A stretch of 64,000 nucleotides of DNA, from contig CM042539.1 of NCBI GenBank assembly GCA_023630585.1, positions 27,477,755 through 27,541,754 of the forward strand, written 5' to 3'. This document shows positions 12,341 to 23,373 of the stretch, one piece after another (the stretch's first letter is position 1; every line of letters starts with the position of its first letter). The position numbers and the translations under genes were made by a program. The stretch comes from Cranoglanis bouderius. Taxonomy: Eukaryota; Chordata; Actinopteri; Siluriformes; Cranoglanididae. The notes below the pieces were generated by a model. It was not told the origin of the DNA. It was given only the letters and a program-made list of their open reading frames with translations, and did no database searches.

Positions 12341-13560
12341 CAGTGATCTATATATGGACTCTAAGACACACCTACATTTCCCACTATGACACACCCAGTC
12401 TGAGGCACTCTTATTTCCATATATGAACTGAAATACACAACTGTATTTCCATCTGAGTCACACTTTCATTTAAATATGGACTCTTAAGACACACCCACAT
12501 TTCCATCTATGACAACAATCTTATTTCCATATATAGACTCAAAGACATGCCTACATTTTCATCTATAGTACACCCAATCTGAGGCTCTTTTACTTTCACG
12601 CATGGACTCATGGACATTCCCATCTATGACACGCCCACCCTGAGCCACTCTTTTTTCCATATATTGACTCTAAGTCAGGGGGGCATGGTGGCTTAGTGGC
12701 TAGCATGTTTGCCTCACACGTTGAGGGTTTGATTCCCGCCTTTGCCCTGCATGGAGCTTGCATGTTCTCCTTGTGCCTTGGGTAGTCTGGTTTCCTCCAT
12801 GTGCTGTAGGCTGCACTGTAGACTGATTGGCATCTCTATATTGTCCATAGTGTGTGTATGAGTGCTATTGTGCCCTGCTTTGGATTGGTCCCTGCCCTAT
12901 GCCCCAAGTTCCCTGGGATAGGCTCCAGGCTCCCTGCAACACTGTGTAGGATAAACAGCACAGAAAATGGATGGATACATTTTTTTTATTTTGCCATCCC
13001 ACATTGAACCATTCTTACTTCCCTCTATATGGGCCCAAATTTCTGTAACCCCCACAAAGAGCTGCTCTTATTTCCATATATGGATCCGAAGACACACCCA
13101 CATTTCCGTTCTGGCAGGCCCATTCTGAGCCACTCTTATTTCTATATATGGACCCGCCTCCACTTCCATCTAAGCCACTTTTATTTCCATACATGGACTC
13201 TAAGACCCACCTTCATTTCCATCTGTAGTACACCCACTCTGAGCTACTCTTATCTCCATATATGGACTCAAAGACACACCTCCATTTCCATCTGAGCCAC
13301 ACTTCTTTCCAAATATAGACTCAAAAACATGCCTACATTTCCATCTATGACACACCCACTCTGAGCTACTCTTATCTCCATATATGGGCTCAAGAACACA
13401 CCTACATTTCTGTCAGTGGCACGCCCACTACAACACCCAACACTATTATTTGCATATATGGATTCTAAGACATGCCAACATCTTCCATCTATGCCACGCC
13501 CACTCCGGGCCACTACTATTTCTATATATGATCTCTAAGACACACCCACATTTTCGAGGA
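12341..13560 (+). repeat. Minisatellite of about 70 bp, split by a SINE
   Basis: Diverged tandem units share the order TTATTTCCATATATGGACTC, AAGACACACC, ACATTTCCATCTATGACAC and ACCCACTCTGAGCCACTC. About seven units lie left of 12676 and about eight right of 12990. Unit length varies from about 50 to 80 bases. Weak ORFs across it encode His/Thr/Ser-rich repeats and are not genes. Confidence 0.8.
12677..12985 (+). mobile_element. tRNA-derived SINE
   Basis: The head reads GGTGGCTTAGTGGCTAGCA (A-box-like) followed by GGTTTGATTCCCG at 12726-12738 (B box of a Pol III promoter). The body has the GTTCTCCTTGTGCC and GGTTTCCTCCATG blocks common in fish SINEs, and the tail ends AAAATGGATGGAT. It sits inside the minisatellite, so it arrived after the array formed. 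Confidence 0.75.
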
Positions 13561-14639
13561 ACCGAAGGAGGAGCTCAACCCTGTGCTAACCATAACCTTT
13601 CTCAATTCTCATAAGAATTTTCAAGCATGAGACAATTTTGAAAAGAGAAGGAGCCTGAGATACAGAATTTGAGTAATAGAAGAAGGAAGAGGAGAGACTG
13701 AAAGAGAGAAAAGAGATTAAATAGATGTTAAAAAAAAAAAAAAGAGGTGGAGATGCAAAGAAGAAGAGTGACAAAAAACGAGAAGAAGCCGTGATGAGGA
13801 GAGGTCCGTTTGTTCATTAGTCTCGCTCTAACGGTTTCTCTCACGAGCTGCTCGGGTTTCGGCTCATCTGCATGAAGGCGGCCATGTCGAGTCCCCAGCC
13901 CCGGCCCGAGAAGCCTCCTAATGAGCGAGCCTGGATTGGGTTACATTACTGAAACCCCCTGGCAGCACGAGCCTATCGATCAGGTTTACCCCAGTGAGTT
14001 TCACTATCACCGCCTGTTAGCTGCTCCGAATATTACGATTTGGGTGTCGATGAGGTTTTTTTCTCCTTCTACAGAGGAGATGCGAATGGAAAATAAGGTT
14101 TGAGAGGTGGAAAAAAAAAAAGCCTGGAAATGGAGAAGGCTAAATCCTACACTCCTCTGACGTAGTGTATCGATCTTAGGAGGGTTGTTTTTTTGTCACT
14201 AACCTACGAAAACATCTTTGAGTCACCATTTTAATGGTTTTTCTTTGGGGTTTTTTCCCCGAAAAGACAATTAACAGTATGAGTCAAAGGTTTCGACACA
14301 ATTTCTCCACATTTTAGAATATTATTCACCCATTTGGTTCGGCAAAAATAGCGCTGATTATCATGAGAGCCACTTTTGATGGCGTTAACACATTTTGTCC
14401 CTAGTTTTATCATTTTATTTTTTCCAATTTGCAGTTCTTTTCTTGTACTCTACAACTTGCGGTGATTGAATGATGGAAAAAGCTGTATTTTTTATTTTAT
14501 TTTTTTGGAGTGGAGTGTACTGGGCGTTGGTGAATAACCATAATTACCTCTGAGCAATGAAAATGACTGACTGCATTCACAGTCCTGCTCTAAGTGTACT
14601 AAAAACAGAGAAACACAACGCAAAAGGCTGTCCTGTTCA
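13561..14639. other. Intergenic, no gene seen
   Basis: Contains a purine-rich stretch at 13650-13800 and a more balanced segment at 13800-14050. The latter has an ATG at 13873 with 17 codons before a stop, which is not enough to call a gene. The rest is AT-rich. Confidence 0.5.
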
Positions 14640-14880
14640 ATTCATATACAGTGGAGTGCATAAGTATTCACCCCCCTCATACTCCCCCCCTCATTTGGTA
14701 GTGCTGCAGTCTGAAACTGAAATAGATTTAAACTGGGATTATATGTTACAAATCTAAACAAAATAGCCCATAATATTGATGTAGATTATTTATAAATAAA
14801 ATGTAACAGTTGTGATTGTAGAATTATTCACCCCGGTTGGTGTAAAACCCTGAAAGAAGTGTAGTAGAACATGTTATGAT
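14640..14880. mobile_element. Possible MITE fragment
   Basis: Starts TATACAGTGGAGTGCATAAG followed by TATTCACCCC, like a mariner-type terminal repeat after a TA target. A related ATTCACCCC block recurs inside at about 14826. No matching right end was found. Confidence 0.35.
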
Positions 14881-16460
14881 CATATTTGTAGATCATTATA
14901 CTACATATGACCCTGATTATAAATATGGAAAATGGTCCAAATTTGAACAAACAAATGCAACGTGATTGGATTTCGTTCAGTGTCATACGAATGAAGTCCG
15001 AAGAAAAGATACAAAGGCTAACGCTTCATTTGTAAACTGCTAAATAAGAAACGATCCATAATAGAAACAGGCGAAGGTCAAAACCAGGAAACAGAAATTA
15101 AGGTCACTTTCACACTTGCGTTTTTTTTTTGTTGTTGTTCTAGATTAATGAAGTGTGAACACTGTTTTCAAGCCCCGGAGCAGTCCAGAGATCTGATCCC
15201 TCGTCCTCTTTACAAAAAACGGTCTGAAAGCTAGCCACTCTTAGCGCTGCATGCTGAGTAACGTGATTGGTTTAAATTGTCATGTTATGTCCTGCTTGTT
15301 CTTTCGTGATGACAGTAAAACAGATTTGCGATGGTTATTGATATATAAAAACCTTCGTATATGAGAAAAATTCCTCGTTTGCAGGTATTCCTGTATGATG
15401 ACATGCCCTAAATCCAAAAAGCATTTTTCTTTGCCGCTGGAGTGTTGGTACCAAGAACAATAATAAAATTTTTTTTTTTTTAAATGCCTGCATATCATTT
15501 TGCAAACCTGCGTGCACAAAAATGACGTGTAGAATTGCAGGTTCAATCCATGGTTCAGATGGAATTCTTCAGTGTGAAGAATGCAAACCTGCGATTATGA
15601 GCCCCGCCCCCAAACTAGCGCAGAATCAGTCCTGAGCATTCGGACCTAGTGTGAAAATGCCAGAAGGTTCCAAAACAAAGACATAAAGCATGATAAGACT
15701 TTGTAATGAGACAAAGAAAGAGCCGGGTATAAATAGACAAACTGATTAGAGGATACACACAGAACAGGTGAACACATTAGGATAATCAACCAATGACAGG
15801 ACTGGGGTGGAGACAGGACTAGAGCCAAAATAATGGGCACATGGCAAAACAAAACAAAAGTACATGGACAACAAGGGATGTGAATTCATGACAAATCCGA
15901 ATGACTGTTTGGTTCTGGCACAAGTTTGCAGAGAAAAGCACTAAACCATGACATTTCTCACACCAGCGCTTTTACCAATTAGTGAAGTGAACGTCCAGCA
16001 GCGAGATGACCTGCGCAGAAGCGCTTATTAACCACTGTAGAGGTAAAAGCCTTGTACTTGTTCCAGAAGAGCTCTTACGCTGGTCCTGAGTTCTGCGGCA
16101 GGACATTAAATCGACAGGCTTTATGCCAAGCAAGGTTTTAATGTCGAGCAGACGCAACCCCTCCGGCCACGCTGCTCATTCTGTTTTCCATAACATGCCG
16201 CTTATCGGACTACGAGATCTGGGAACGTTGGGCAAAACAATAGAGCAGTCAAGATGTCTGAACGGCTGACTCAGCACTTTAGGACATCATTAGCGTGGCT
16301 TGAAATCATCGGGATCATCAAGCTGTGTGGTGAAGAGCAACATGTGAAATGGGGTTTTTAATCCTTTTGTTGGATTTTATGCAAATCTGCAAATCCCGCC
16401 CCCTGTACCTAAGCTTAACCATTTCGAATTTTGATTAAAGGCGGATTGTATGGTGTTCTT
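14881..16460. other. Intergenic, no gene seen
   Basis: No exon recognised. A repeat-poor, more GC-balanced stretch at about 16000-16330 may be functional, but this cannot be shown from one sequence. Confidence 0.45.
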
Positions 16461-17470
16461 TCACATTTGTGATCAGCACACCACCTAGAGTACTCTAGAA
16501 CCCTTACCGACTTCCTCTACCCTTAAAGGGTTTATGTAAAACCATACAACAAAATGATTTCCTGTCAGAAAGAGTTTCAAGTAGAACACTTTTGGAAGAT
16601 AAGGACCCTTAAACAACCCCTAAAGAACCCTGGATAAGTTATTGCTCTTATTTTCTTCTTCTTAATGCCCAGAACCTGTCAGGTGTTTAAAATTTAGCTC
16701 TCGGTACACTTTTCTTTAATGGTTCTTTAAATGATAAAGGGATTTTGAGAACGTTTAAGGGTTCCCCCAGAGAGATAACCCAAGAACTCTTAAGGGTTCT
16801 AAAAGAGACTTTCAGTAAGTAAGTGTTTTATTATTGCTGTTATTCATTCTGTTTCATTTTATTTGTTTTTATTTATTATATGACAAAACATCAGTACTGG
16901 TACTAGCTGACGTACACTGTACTAACTAAAATGGTTATTTAAGGGTTCTTTAACGTTCACTGGATAATTAATGGTTACTGGCTTCCATATTCTTAGGTTT
17001 CTGATTGGGAAAATGTTATTGTAAACGTTACTGAAAACTTAATAACCCTTAAGATTCTAAATTTTCTTAGAGTGTATGTACAGTCTTTAAAAGTCTATCT
17101 GTGGGAAAGCCTTAAAAGTTCTTTAACAGAGTTTTCCCTTTCAGAAGGAATCCCATGTAGAACCATTTTAGGAAGCCAAGAACCCGGAAATATCAAACGA
17201 AAGTGTAACTTGTAGCTATAGAATGTGTACAAGTATTAATATGGGATTCTCATTTCCATTAAAACTCTTTGTACATGCTAAGAAAATTTACACCCCTTAA
17301 GGGTTCTCTGAAGAAAACTTCACCCATATATACGTTTATGATCAGAAAGTATTTCAAACCGCGAAAACATATTAATTATCCAATGAACCCTTGAAGGACA
17401 AGGTGCCAATTTGCCATTGAAATTAAATTGGATTTTTTGGGGGGAATTTTCAAAAATCAAATAACTCTCA
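16460..17470. repeat. Region rich in AAGGGTTCT motifs
   Basis: Dozens of direct and inverted copies of short motifs such as AACCCTTAAGGG, GGGTTCTTTAA and AGAACCCTTA. They are loosely spaced and look like overlapping decayed DNA-transposon ends. The same motif type bounds 29855-31310 and recurs at 46700-46850 and 52680-52750. Confidence 0.55.
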
Positions 17471-18270
17471 AGGGTCTGCAATGAAACTGCATGAGTGCAC
17501 AACCGTACAGACTCGATAATAATAAAAAGATGACAAAGATAAACAAGAGGAAAGATCTGGAACGTCGCCTGGAACGTGTGTGTTAGAAGGAAATGGAGCG
17601 TTTGTGTGAAATGAAAAAAAAAAAAAAAAAAAAAAACCCTGAAGCCAGTGTGGCTCCTCCTGCACTGCTTTTCCTAATGAAAGAGAGTCCTTGACACAGC
17701 GGGGAAATGATTAACCACACACACCGGGTTCCTTCTCGGAGTGGAGTCGGGTACTTTTGTAATAAGTGGTTCTGAATAGAGGTTTGATTCGGAGCATCAG
17801 TAAGCCAAATGCACCTTTGTGAGTTCACCATGGGAGCGCACTGTGTGTTTTTGATGTTTTCATGTTTACTCTTTCTGGAGTGCAATTTGTATAAAGAGCA
17901 CATAGTTACATTCACTTCATATTTATAGATTCTCAGAAGATGAGTCACTATCATTTGTTTGTTAGCTAGATAATAAATACATATTGCTAAAAAATAAAAC
18001 TATAATAAGAGAGTTAGCCTAGACTGAAGTGCATTCTTTAGTCTGTATTCCTATTCAGCATGGTCATCAGAGAGAAGGAATGTGGCGAAGAAGAATAAAG
18101 AGGGCCAAAGGAGGACAGAAAACATGAAGAAGTAAAAGAAGAGGAGTTTCTACTTTTAAAAATATGTTGCTATAATTCTGAGAGTGGGAAAAGATGGATG
18201 CTTTTTCTTCCACTGCACAAAAGTGTCTTTAATGTATCGACACAGAAACTATCATTTTAGGAAATACTAT
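17471..18270. other. Intergenic, no gene seen
   Basis: Contains a poly-A run at 17611-17634. Nothing else recognised. Confidence 0.5.
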
Positions 18271-18826
18271 AAGTAAGGAATATAACACACCATGCCATGC
18301 TTTTATAGGAAAATAATCAACAGCCGGGTGGTATGATAAAGCGGCGTTACTGTTACTGCCGTCAGCTTGATTATTTCATCATTTTAACTGTTTAAATGTT
18401 GCAGAACGTCCACGAAACAAGTCACTTTGTATTGGTGTTAACGTGCTCACTCTAATACGTTAACTTAGACAAGGATGCTCTAAGCGTGTTGTTATTAACA
18501 CATACAAATGCGTGTAATCGTTGATATGGTGAAGTTTTCTGTAAGGAGAAATGTGTTTATGTAACATTTATGGAAGGAGTCTCCAGTGTCAGCGCTTTGT
18601 AACAGTCAGAGGTAAAGCTGTAGCTGTCAGTTTTCCGACATCTTCAGGACAGAGGAGTTTACGCCTCTTTGCGGTTTCTCTTCTAACAAGACAAACTGCG
18701 ATTTTTTTGTCTCGTTGACTTTGAGAGAAACGAGAGGGGTTCATGAGGGAACGACTGATTATAGCTGCTATAACGTAAGTGAAAAGATGTTTCATAGATG
18801 TTCCACAATAATTAAATATAACTATA

Positions 18827-19833
18827 CAGGTGCATCTAAAAAAAAATGTGAATATCATGGAAAAGTTATTATTTTTTCCATAATTTAATTCAAAAAGTGG
18901 AACTTTCATATATTCTAGATTCATTACACATAAAGTGAAATATTTCAAGCCTTTTTTTGTTTTAATCTTGATGATTACGGCTTACAGCTCATGGAAATGA
19001 GATACTGGAAAAATCCAGTATACAGTCCTATTTTCAGATGAAAGTAAATGTTGCATTTCATTTGGAAATCAAGGTCCCAGAGTCTGGAGGATTAGTGGAG
19101 AGACACAAAATCCAAGTTGCTTGAAGTCCAGTGTGAAGTTTCCACAGTCAGTGATGATTTGGGGTGCCATGTCATCTGCTGGTGTTGGTCCACTGTGTTT
19201 TCTCGAGTCGAGAGTCGATGCAGCGTCTACCAGGAGATTTTAGAGCACTTCATGCTTCCATCTGCTGACAAGCTTTATGGAGATGCTGATTTCCTTTTCC
19301 AGCAGGACTTGGCACCTGCCCACAGACCCAAAACTACTAGTAACTGGTTTGCTGACCATGGTGTTACTGTGCTTGATTGGCCAGCCGACTCACCTGACCT
19401 GAATTTTGTCAAGAGGAAGATGACAGACACCAGACCCGACGATACAGACGAGCTGAAGGCCGCTATCAAAGCAACCTGGGCTTACATAACACCTCAGCAG
19501 TGTCACAGGCTGATTACCTCCATGCCACGCCGCATTGATGTGGTAATTCGTGCAAGAGGATCCCCGCCCAAGTACTGAGTGCATAAATTAACATACTTTT
19601 CAGAAGGTCGACATTTCTGTATTATAAATTCCTTATTCTAATATTTTGAGATACTGGATTTTTGATTTCCATGAGCTGTAAGTCATAATCATCAAGATTA
19701 AAACAAAAAAAGGCTTGAAATATTTCACTTTATGTGCAATGAATCTAGAATATATGAAAGTTCCACTTTTTTAATTAAATTATGGGAAAAATTGAACTTT
19801 ACCATGATATTCTAACTTTTTGAGATGCACCTG
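18827..19833 (+). mobile_element. Tc1-like element, internally deleted
   Basis: The ends are CAGGTGCATCTAAAAA and TTTTTGAGATGCACCTG, inverted and flanked by TA on both sides (18825-18826 and 19834-19835), the standard Tc1/mariner target duplication. Terminal repeats continue inward for over 100 bases (TCATGGAAAAGTT, TTCATATATTCTAGATTCAT and their complements). At 1007 bp it is shorter than an autonomous copy. Confidence 0.9.
19030..19578 (+). pseudogene. Tc1 transposase remnant
   Basis: The coding remnant starts at the FSDES segment, so the DNA-binding half is gone. The second catalytic Asp survives in FQQDLAPAH. Near 19405 the text passes from SPDLN directly to FVKRKM, so the PIENLWGI stretch with the catalytic Glu of the DD34E triad is deleted. 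The frame also breaks near 19220. The C-terminus to 19578 is otherwise readable. It cannot be active. Confidence 0.85.
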
Positions 19834-19857
19834 TAAATGGATAAAATGTGAAACTAA

Positions 19858-21300
19858 AAGCTTAAAAATTTTTTTTTTTTAAAAACTTCTGAAATATGAG
19901 TATCACATCAGGTTTGGGCATAATTTTCAAACTCGGTTGCTACAGAAGCAAAGTTTTTTAATTTGTATACTTTTATTTATAAAATAAATAATATTAAAGA
20001 CAAAAAATGGCAGTTTGAACACATTTTTCTTCAGAAATGTGACATATTTCCGTTTGAAATGGTATAGTTGGGATGGTTGGGTTTTGGTTTTATCCGCTGT
20101 ATTTTGATTGGTTTAGGGAAAGCGACTGTTTCAAAACAAAGTGGTCCAAATTCAAATTGTATGTTGAAAAAAAAAAAAAAAGAAGAAGGAAAAAATGCAA
20201 GCAAAGCACACACACTACAGAATCTGGTTTAAATCATAACATCATAAGTCTCATCGATATAATCATAAGCAATATTATATCACCAAATCTGCTCGGCTGC
20301 CTCAAATAACATATGCTTTAACCGTCTCTCAAGACATCCAATGGTAAACAAGCAGAGGAAATTATTACAGCAGGTTATGGTGAAACAAATCTAAGAGAAG
20401 ACATTAGAGAATGAATAATGTGCGGCATTTATCTGAAACGCTCTACTTTCATTCAAATCTGTCACAGATCGACACATCTCATCACATAATGAGGTGAAAT
20501 GTTTGAAAACAGAAGCATTAAAAGCCATAAAAATCATCTGAAGAATTCCCAGTCTGTACATATCATAAATAACAGCAAGGCTTTAATTAAAAAAAAAAAT
20601 TTTAAAAAATAACAAAAGGATGCGTCTTGCCATTTAAGTTATTTCTGAACTAGCCAGGGAAGGTCTGGAAAAAAAAAAGAAGAAAGAAATCAATGACTGA
20701 CTGAAGCTAAGTATAAAGAGGTAAACAACTTGGCAATGATAATTCTGTAAGGAGCCAAATGTGTGAAATGGGCTTAAAATCTTTTTATCATGAGCTCCTG
20801 CTTTGAAGGTGCTGAAAAGATCTTTTTAGACTCTAAAGACAGAGTTTTAGGACAACAGCCCTGAACGCCACAGTCGATGGATTTGTCCTTCGTGTGTCTG
20901 TTTTTTGAGACAGAACTCGATGAAGAACCAGTGCTGTGTCCTGAAGCCGAAAAAAGGGTAATTCAGCTTCAGTAATTGTGGTCAGTGCACTATGACCTTA
21001 CTCTTGTGCTTATGGCCAGTGAGCGATGGGGGTTGGGCTCGATGTTTATTCCTTATTAGAAGAGATTCTGAAAAAAAGTCTGTCTGTTTTTCTCGGGAAG
21101 CCCAAAGGACAAAGGCCTGTGTATGTTAGGTTTGAGTGTGCAGTTTTTTTTTTTTATTGGATATAAAAACAAACTAGCACCAAAACAAGGTCCATTTACA
21201 TCTTCATCTATGTAGAGATTTGTGTGAAAAACTGGAGATGCTTGATGAACCCGACCCGATGAGGCTTTAATATCTCAGAAATTCTTTTTGGAGCATCTTC
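19858..21300. other. Spacer upstream of ntrk1, no gene seen
   Basis: AT-rich, with several A runs and no recognisable exon. A 5' non-coding exon of ntrk1 could lie here but cannot be identified without transcripts. Confidence 0.45.
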
Positions 21301-21559
21301 ATCGTTTGATGTTTCAACCTTGAACGTTTGGACAATCTCCTAGTGATAAATCCAAACAGGAACTCTGTCTTGGTTCCCCCCAGTTCCTCCCTACAACAGG
21401 TGGTGGCCTTGCTCTCGATCCCGTCCACCTGCAGCACCCGTCGTTCTTCTGGCCAGCTTCCGCTCATGTCCTGGAGGTGTCTGATGACCACGGCACTCTG
21501 TCTATCTGTTCTCCACTCGACCCCCACCGCCACCTCCTCTCCCCTCTCCCCTTTCACAC

Positions 21560-21805
21560 CCCACTAGCTAATGGACTGCCTTGCCCCTCCCCTGACATCC
21601 CTCTCTCCATCTCTGACTCTGAAGCAGTGAGGAGAGAAGAGGAGAGACGATAGGCGAGGAAAAGGAGAGGAGGCAGCAGCAGCCCACTGTTCCCACAGGC
21701 CCTTGCCTCACTGCTGCTCCAGTGGCTCGATAACTACCTTATAAGCCAAGAGATCCCATTGTCCAGATCGCTGGTGAAGAAAACCGAGGACAGGTTACGC
21801 TCACC
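21560..21805 (+). promoter_or_regulatory. ntrk1: Putative ntrk1 proximal promoter and 5' UTR
   Basis: GC- and purine-rich DNA immediately upstream of the start codon, with CCCCTCCCC Sp1-type boxes near 21585 and a TATAAG at 21740-21745, about 60 bases before the ATG. The TATAAG could be chance. The transcription start is not determined by the sequence. Confidence 0.35.
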
Positions 21806-21993
21806 ATGGCTGGCAGGGCCGTGCGCCAGGTGGCCTTGGCTCTGTCCCTGATGCTCACCCTGGCAGCAGGAGCTTGGGTCGGCTGCCCCGGGGCCTGTCG
21901 CTGTTCCTTCGCCATGCTCCAGTGCTTGGAACAGGACGGCATCAACAGCATCCCGGTGCTGGCACAGCAGGACAGCGAGAATGTCACGGAAAT
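21806..21993 (+). CDS. ntrk1: ntrk1 exon 1: signal peptide and LRR N-cap
   Basis: The start ATG at 21806 follows CTCACC, a fair Kozak context, and begins a hydrophobic signal peptide (LALSLMLTLAAGA). The mature part starts around CPGACRCS, the cysteine cluster that caps Trk leucine-rich repeats. The exon ends after two bases of a codon at the donor GTGAGT. A downstream GTGAG-independent reading into the intron is only 1 codon, so the donor is clear. Confidence 0.9.
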
Positions 21994-23342
21994 GTGAGTC
22001 ATGTTTGGGAGATAAAGTTTGTTAGTTTGATTCTGATTGCCAGGTCTAGGGTTCTTGGTATGTTTGTTGCACATGGCTTAACAAGTTTCCTTCACTTCAG
22101 AGAAATTATTGCACGGTGAAAATATAAGGAAGTGTTCAGTCAAGGTGATTGACCTACATGCATTTCTATTACGAGCGCACAAACATATCCGAGACATTCA
22201 TCTTTCTACAAGGTTTTACAGATCTGCTCATCAATCCATGGGTCTACAGTTCATCACAGTATTGCACGGAGTCAGCTAAGAGATTTCACGAATGCATTTG
22301 GGAAAGTTTGTTACATAGAGTTCATTAGAAACTGGAAGAAAACAGAACCAGTCTGCGAGAAACAACTAACCTTAACTTTAGATATCTAGCGCTAGTCTGT
22401 GTTTGCTAACCTTGAGCACTGATAACTGCATTCTTGTAGAACCGTCTTCCAAATGTGGCATCATAGCTGCTTGGGATTTGAAGTGTTTCTTGCATAATTT
22501 GGACCTGTGATGCATCCTGCGGTGTCACTGCACTGAGGTTTGTGTAAACATCTCCGAGATGTTGCTTCCTTAATAGGAATTTCTAATCCAGAAAAAAAAA
22601 AAGCTTTTACTGGAATACTTTTTAAGGAATGTAAATTCAGTGCATTTCCTGTCCTGGTCATTAAGAGCCTTGGCGTTGTTGTTCTTGCTGTTTGTGTCTT
22701 GTGTTCTCCAAGTGACACTCTGGACTCGTTATCTCAAATGAAAAGCTGTGCATGTAAACACTGATAAGAGAACTTTGGCAAGATACGATAATGTAACGAC
22801 ACTGTCAAGAAGATATAAAGGAGTCTGTGCAACATATATTTAACACAGATCAAAAATCAAGGAGCCAATCATTTCTGGTTCTCCAAACTCTCTCTTTATG
22901 ATTTTTTTTTTTTTTTAACTCAGTATGACCATACAGTATTTCCTCGAGCTCTTTCATGATGTGTTTACACGGAACACTTGTACTCACGAAACAAAAGCCA
23001 TTTCCTATATTAGTAAGATGCAGGGACATAACTTTTGCTGGGAAGAAAAGCATTACCTCACTACCATCAACAAGGAGCCATTACCTCCAAAGCAGCAGCA
23101 GAAATTCATCATGCATCATGTTATAAATTCAATTCTGCGAATTGCCGACAAATGCCGAGAACAATAGATGAAATATTACCCACTTGGCTCAATCAAATAA
23201 GCGAGGGTGGTTCAAGATCCTCGTCCCACCTCCCCTGTAATTACGTTACAAGCCCTGTGGCTCAATCAGACACAAATAAATATGTGCTGGTGCTCTGGAC
23301 TGTGTTGCATAGTGGTGGATTGAGAAAGAAACACTTTTAGGA

Positions 23343-23373
<31 letters not shown>

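Larger units (their letters stand above)
18275..19857. mobile_element. Foldback repeat family A, copy 4, rearranged and split by Tc1
   Basis: The left part carries the hairpin with GCTTTTATAGGAAAATAATC. A segment in the opposite sense follows, with GGAAGGAGTCTCC, GTAACAGTCAGAGGTAAAGC and TATAGCTGCTATAACGTAAG. At AACTA/TAAATGGATAAAA it is interrupted by the 1-kb Tc1 element at 18827-19833, flanked by a TA duplication. The swapped block order suggests internal inversion or two joined copies. Confidence 0.65.

Noticed and set aside
12677..12760. tRNA gene
   Set aside because: A and B box-like sequences are present, but no cloverleaf or anticodon arm can be formed and the sequence continues as a SINE body.
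13873..13950. Possible first exon of a new gene beginning at an ATG in GC-richer DNA
   Set aside because: Only 17 codons before a stop and no downstream exon or clear promoter; not enough support.
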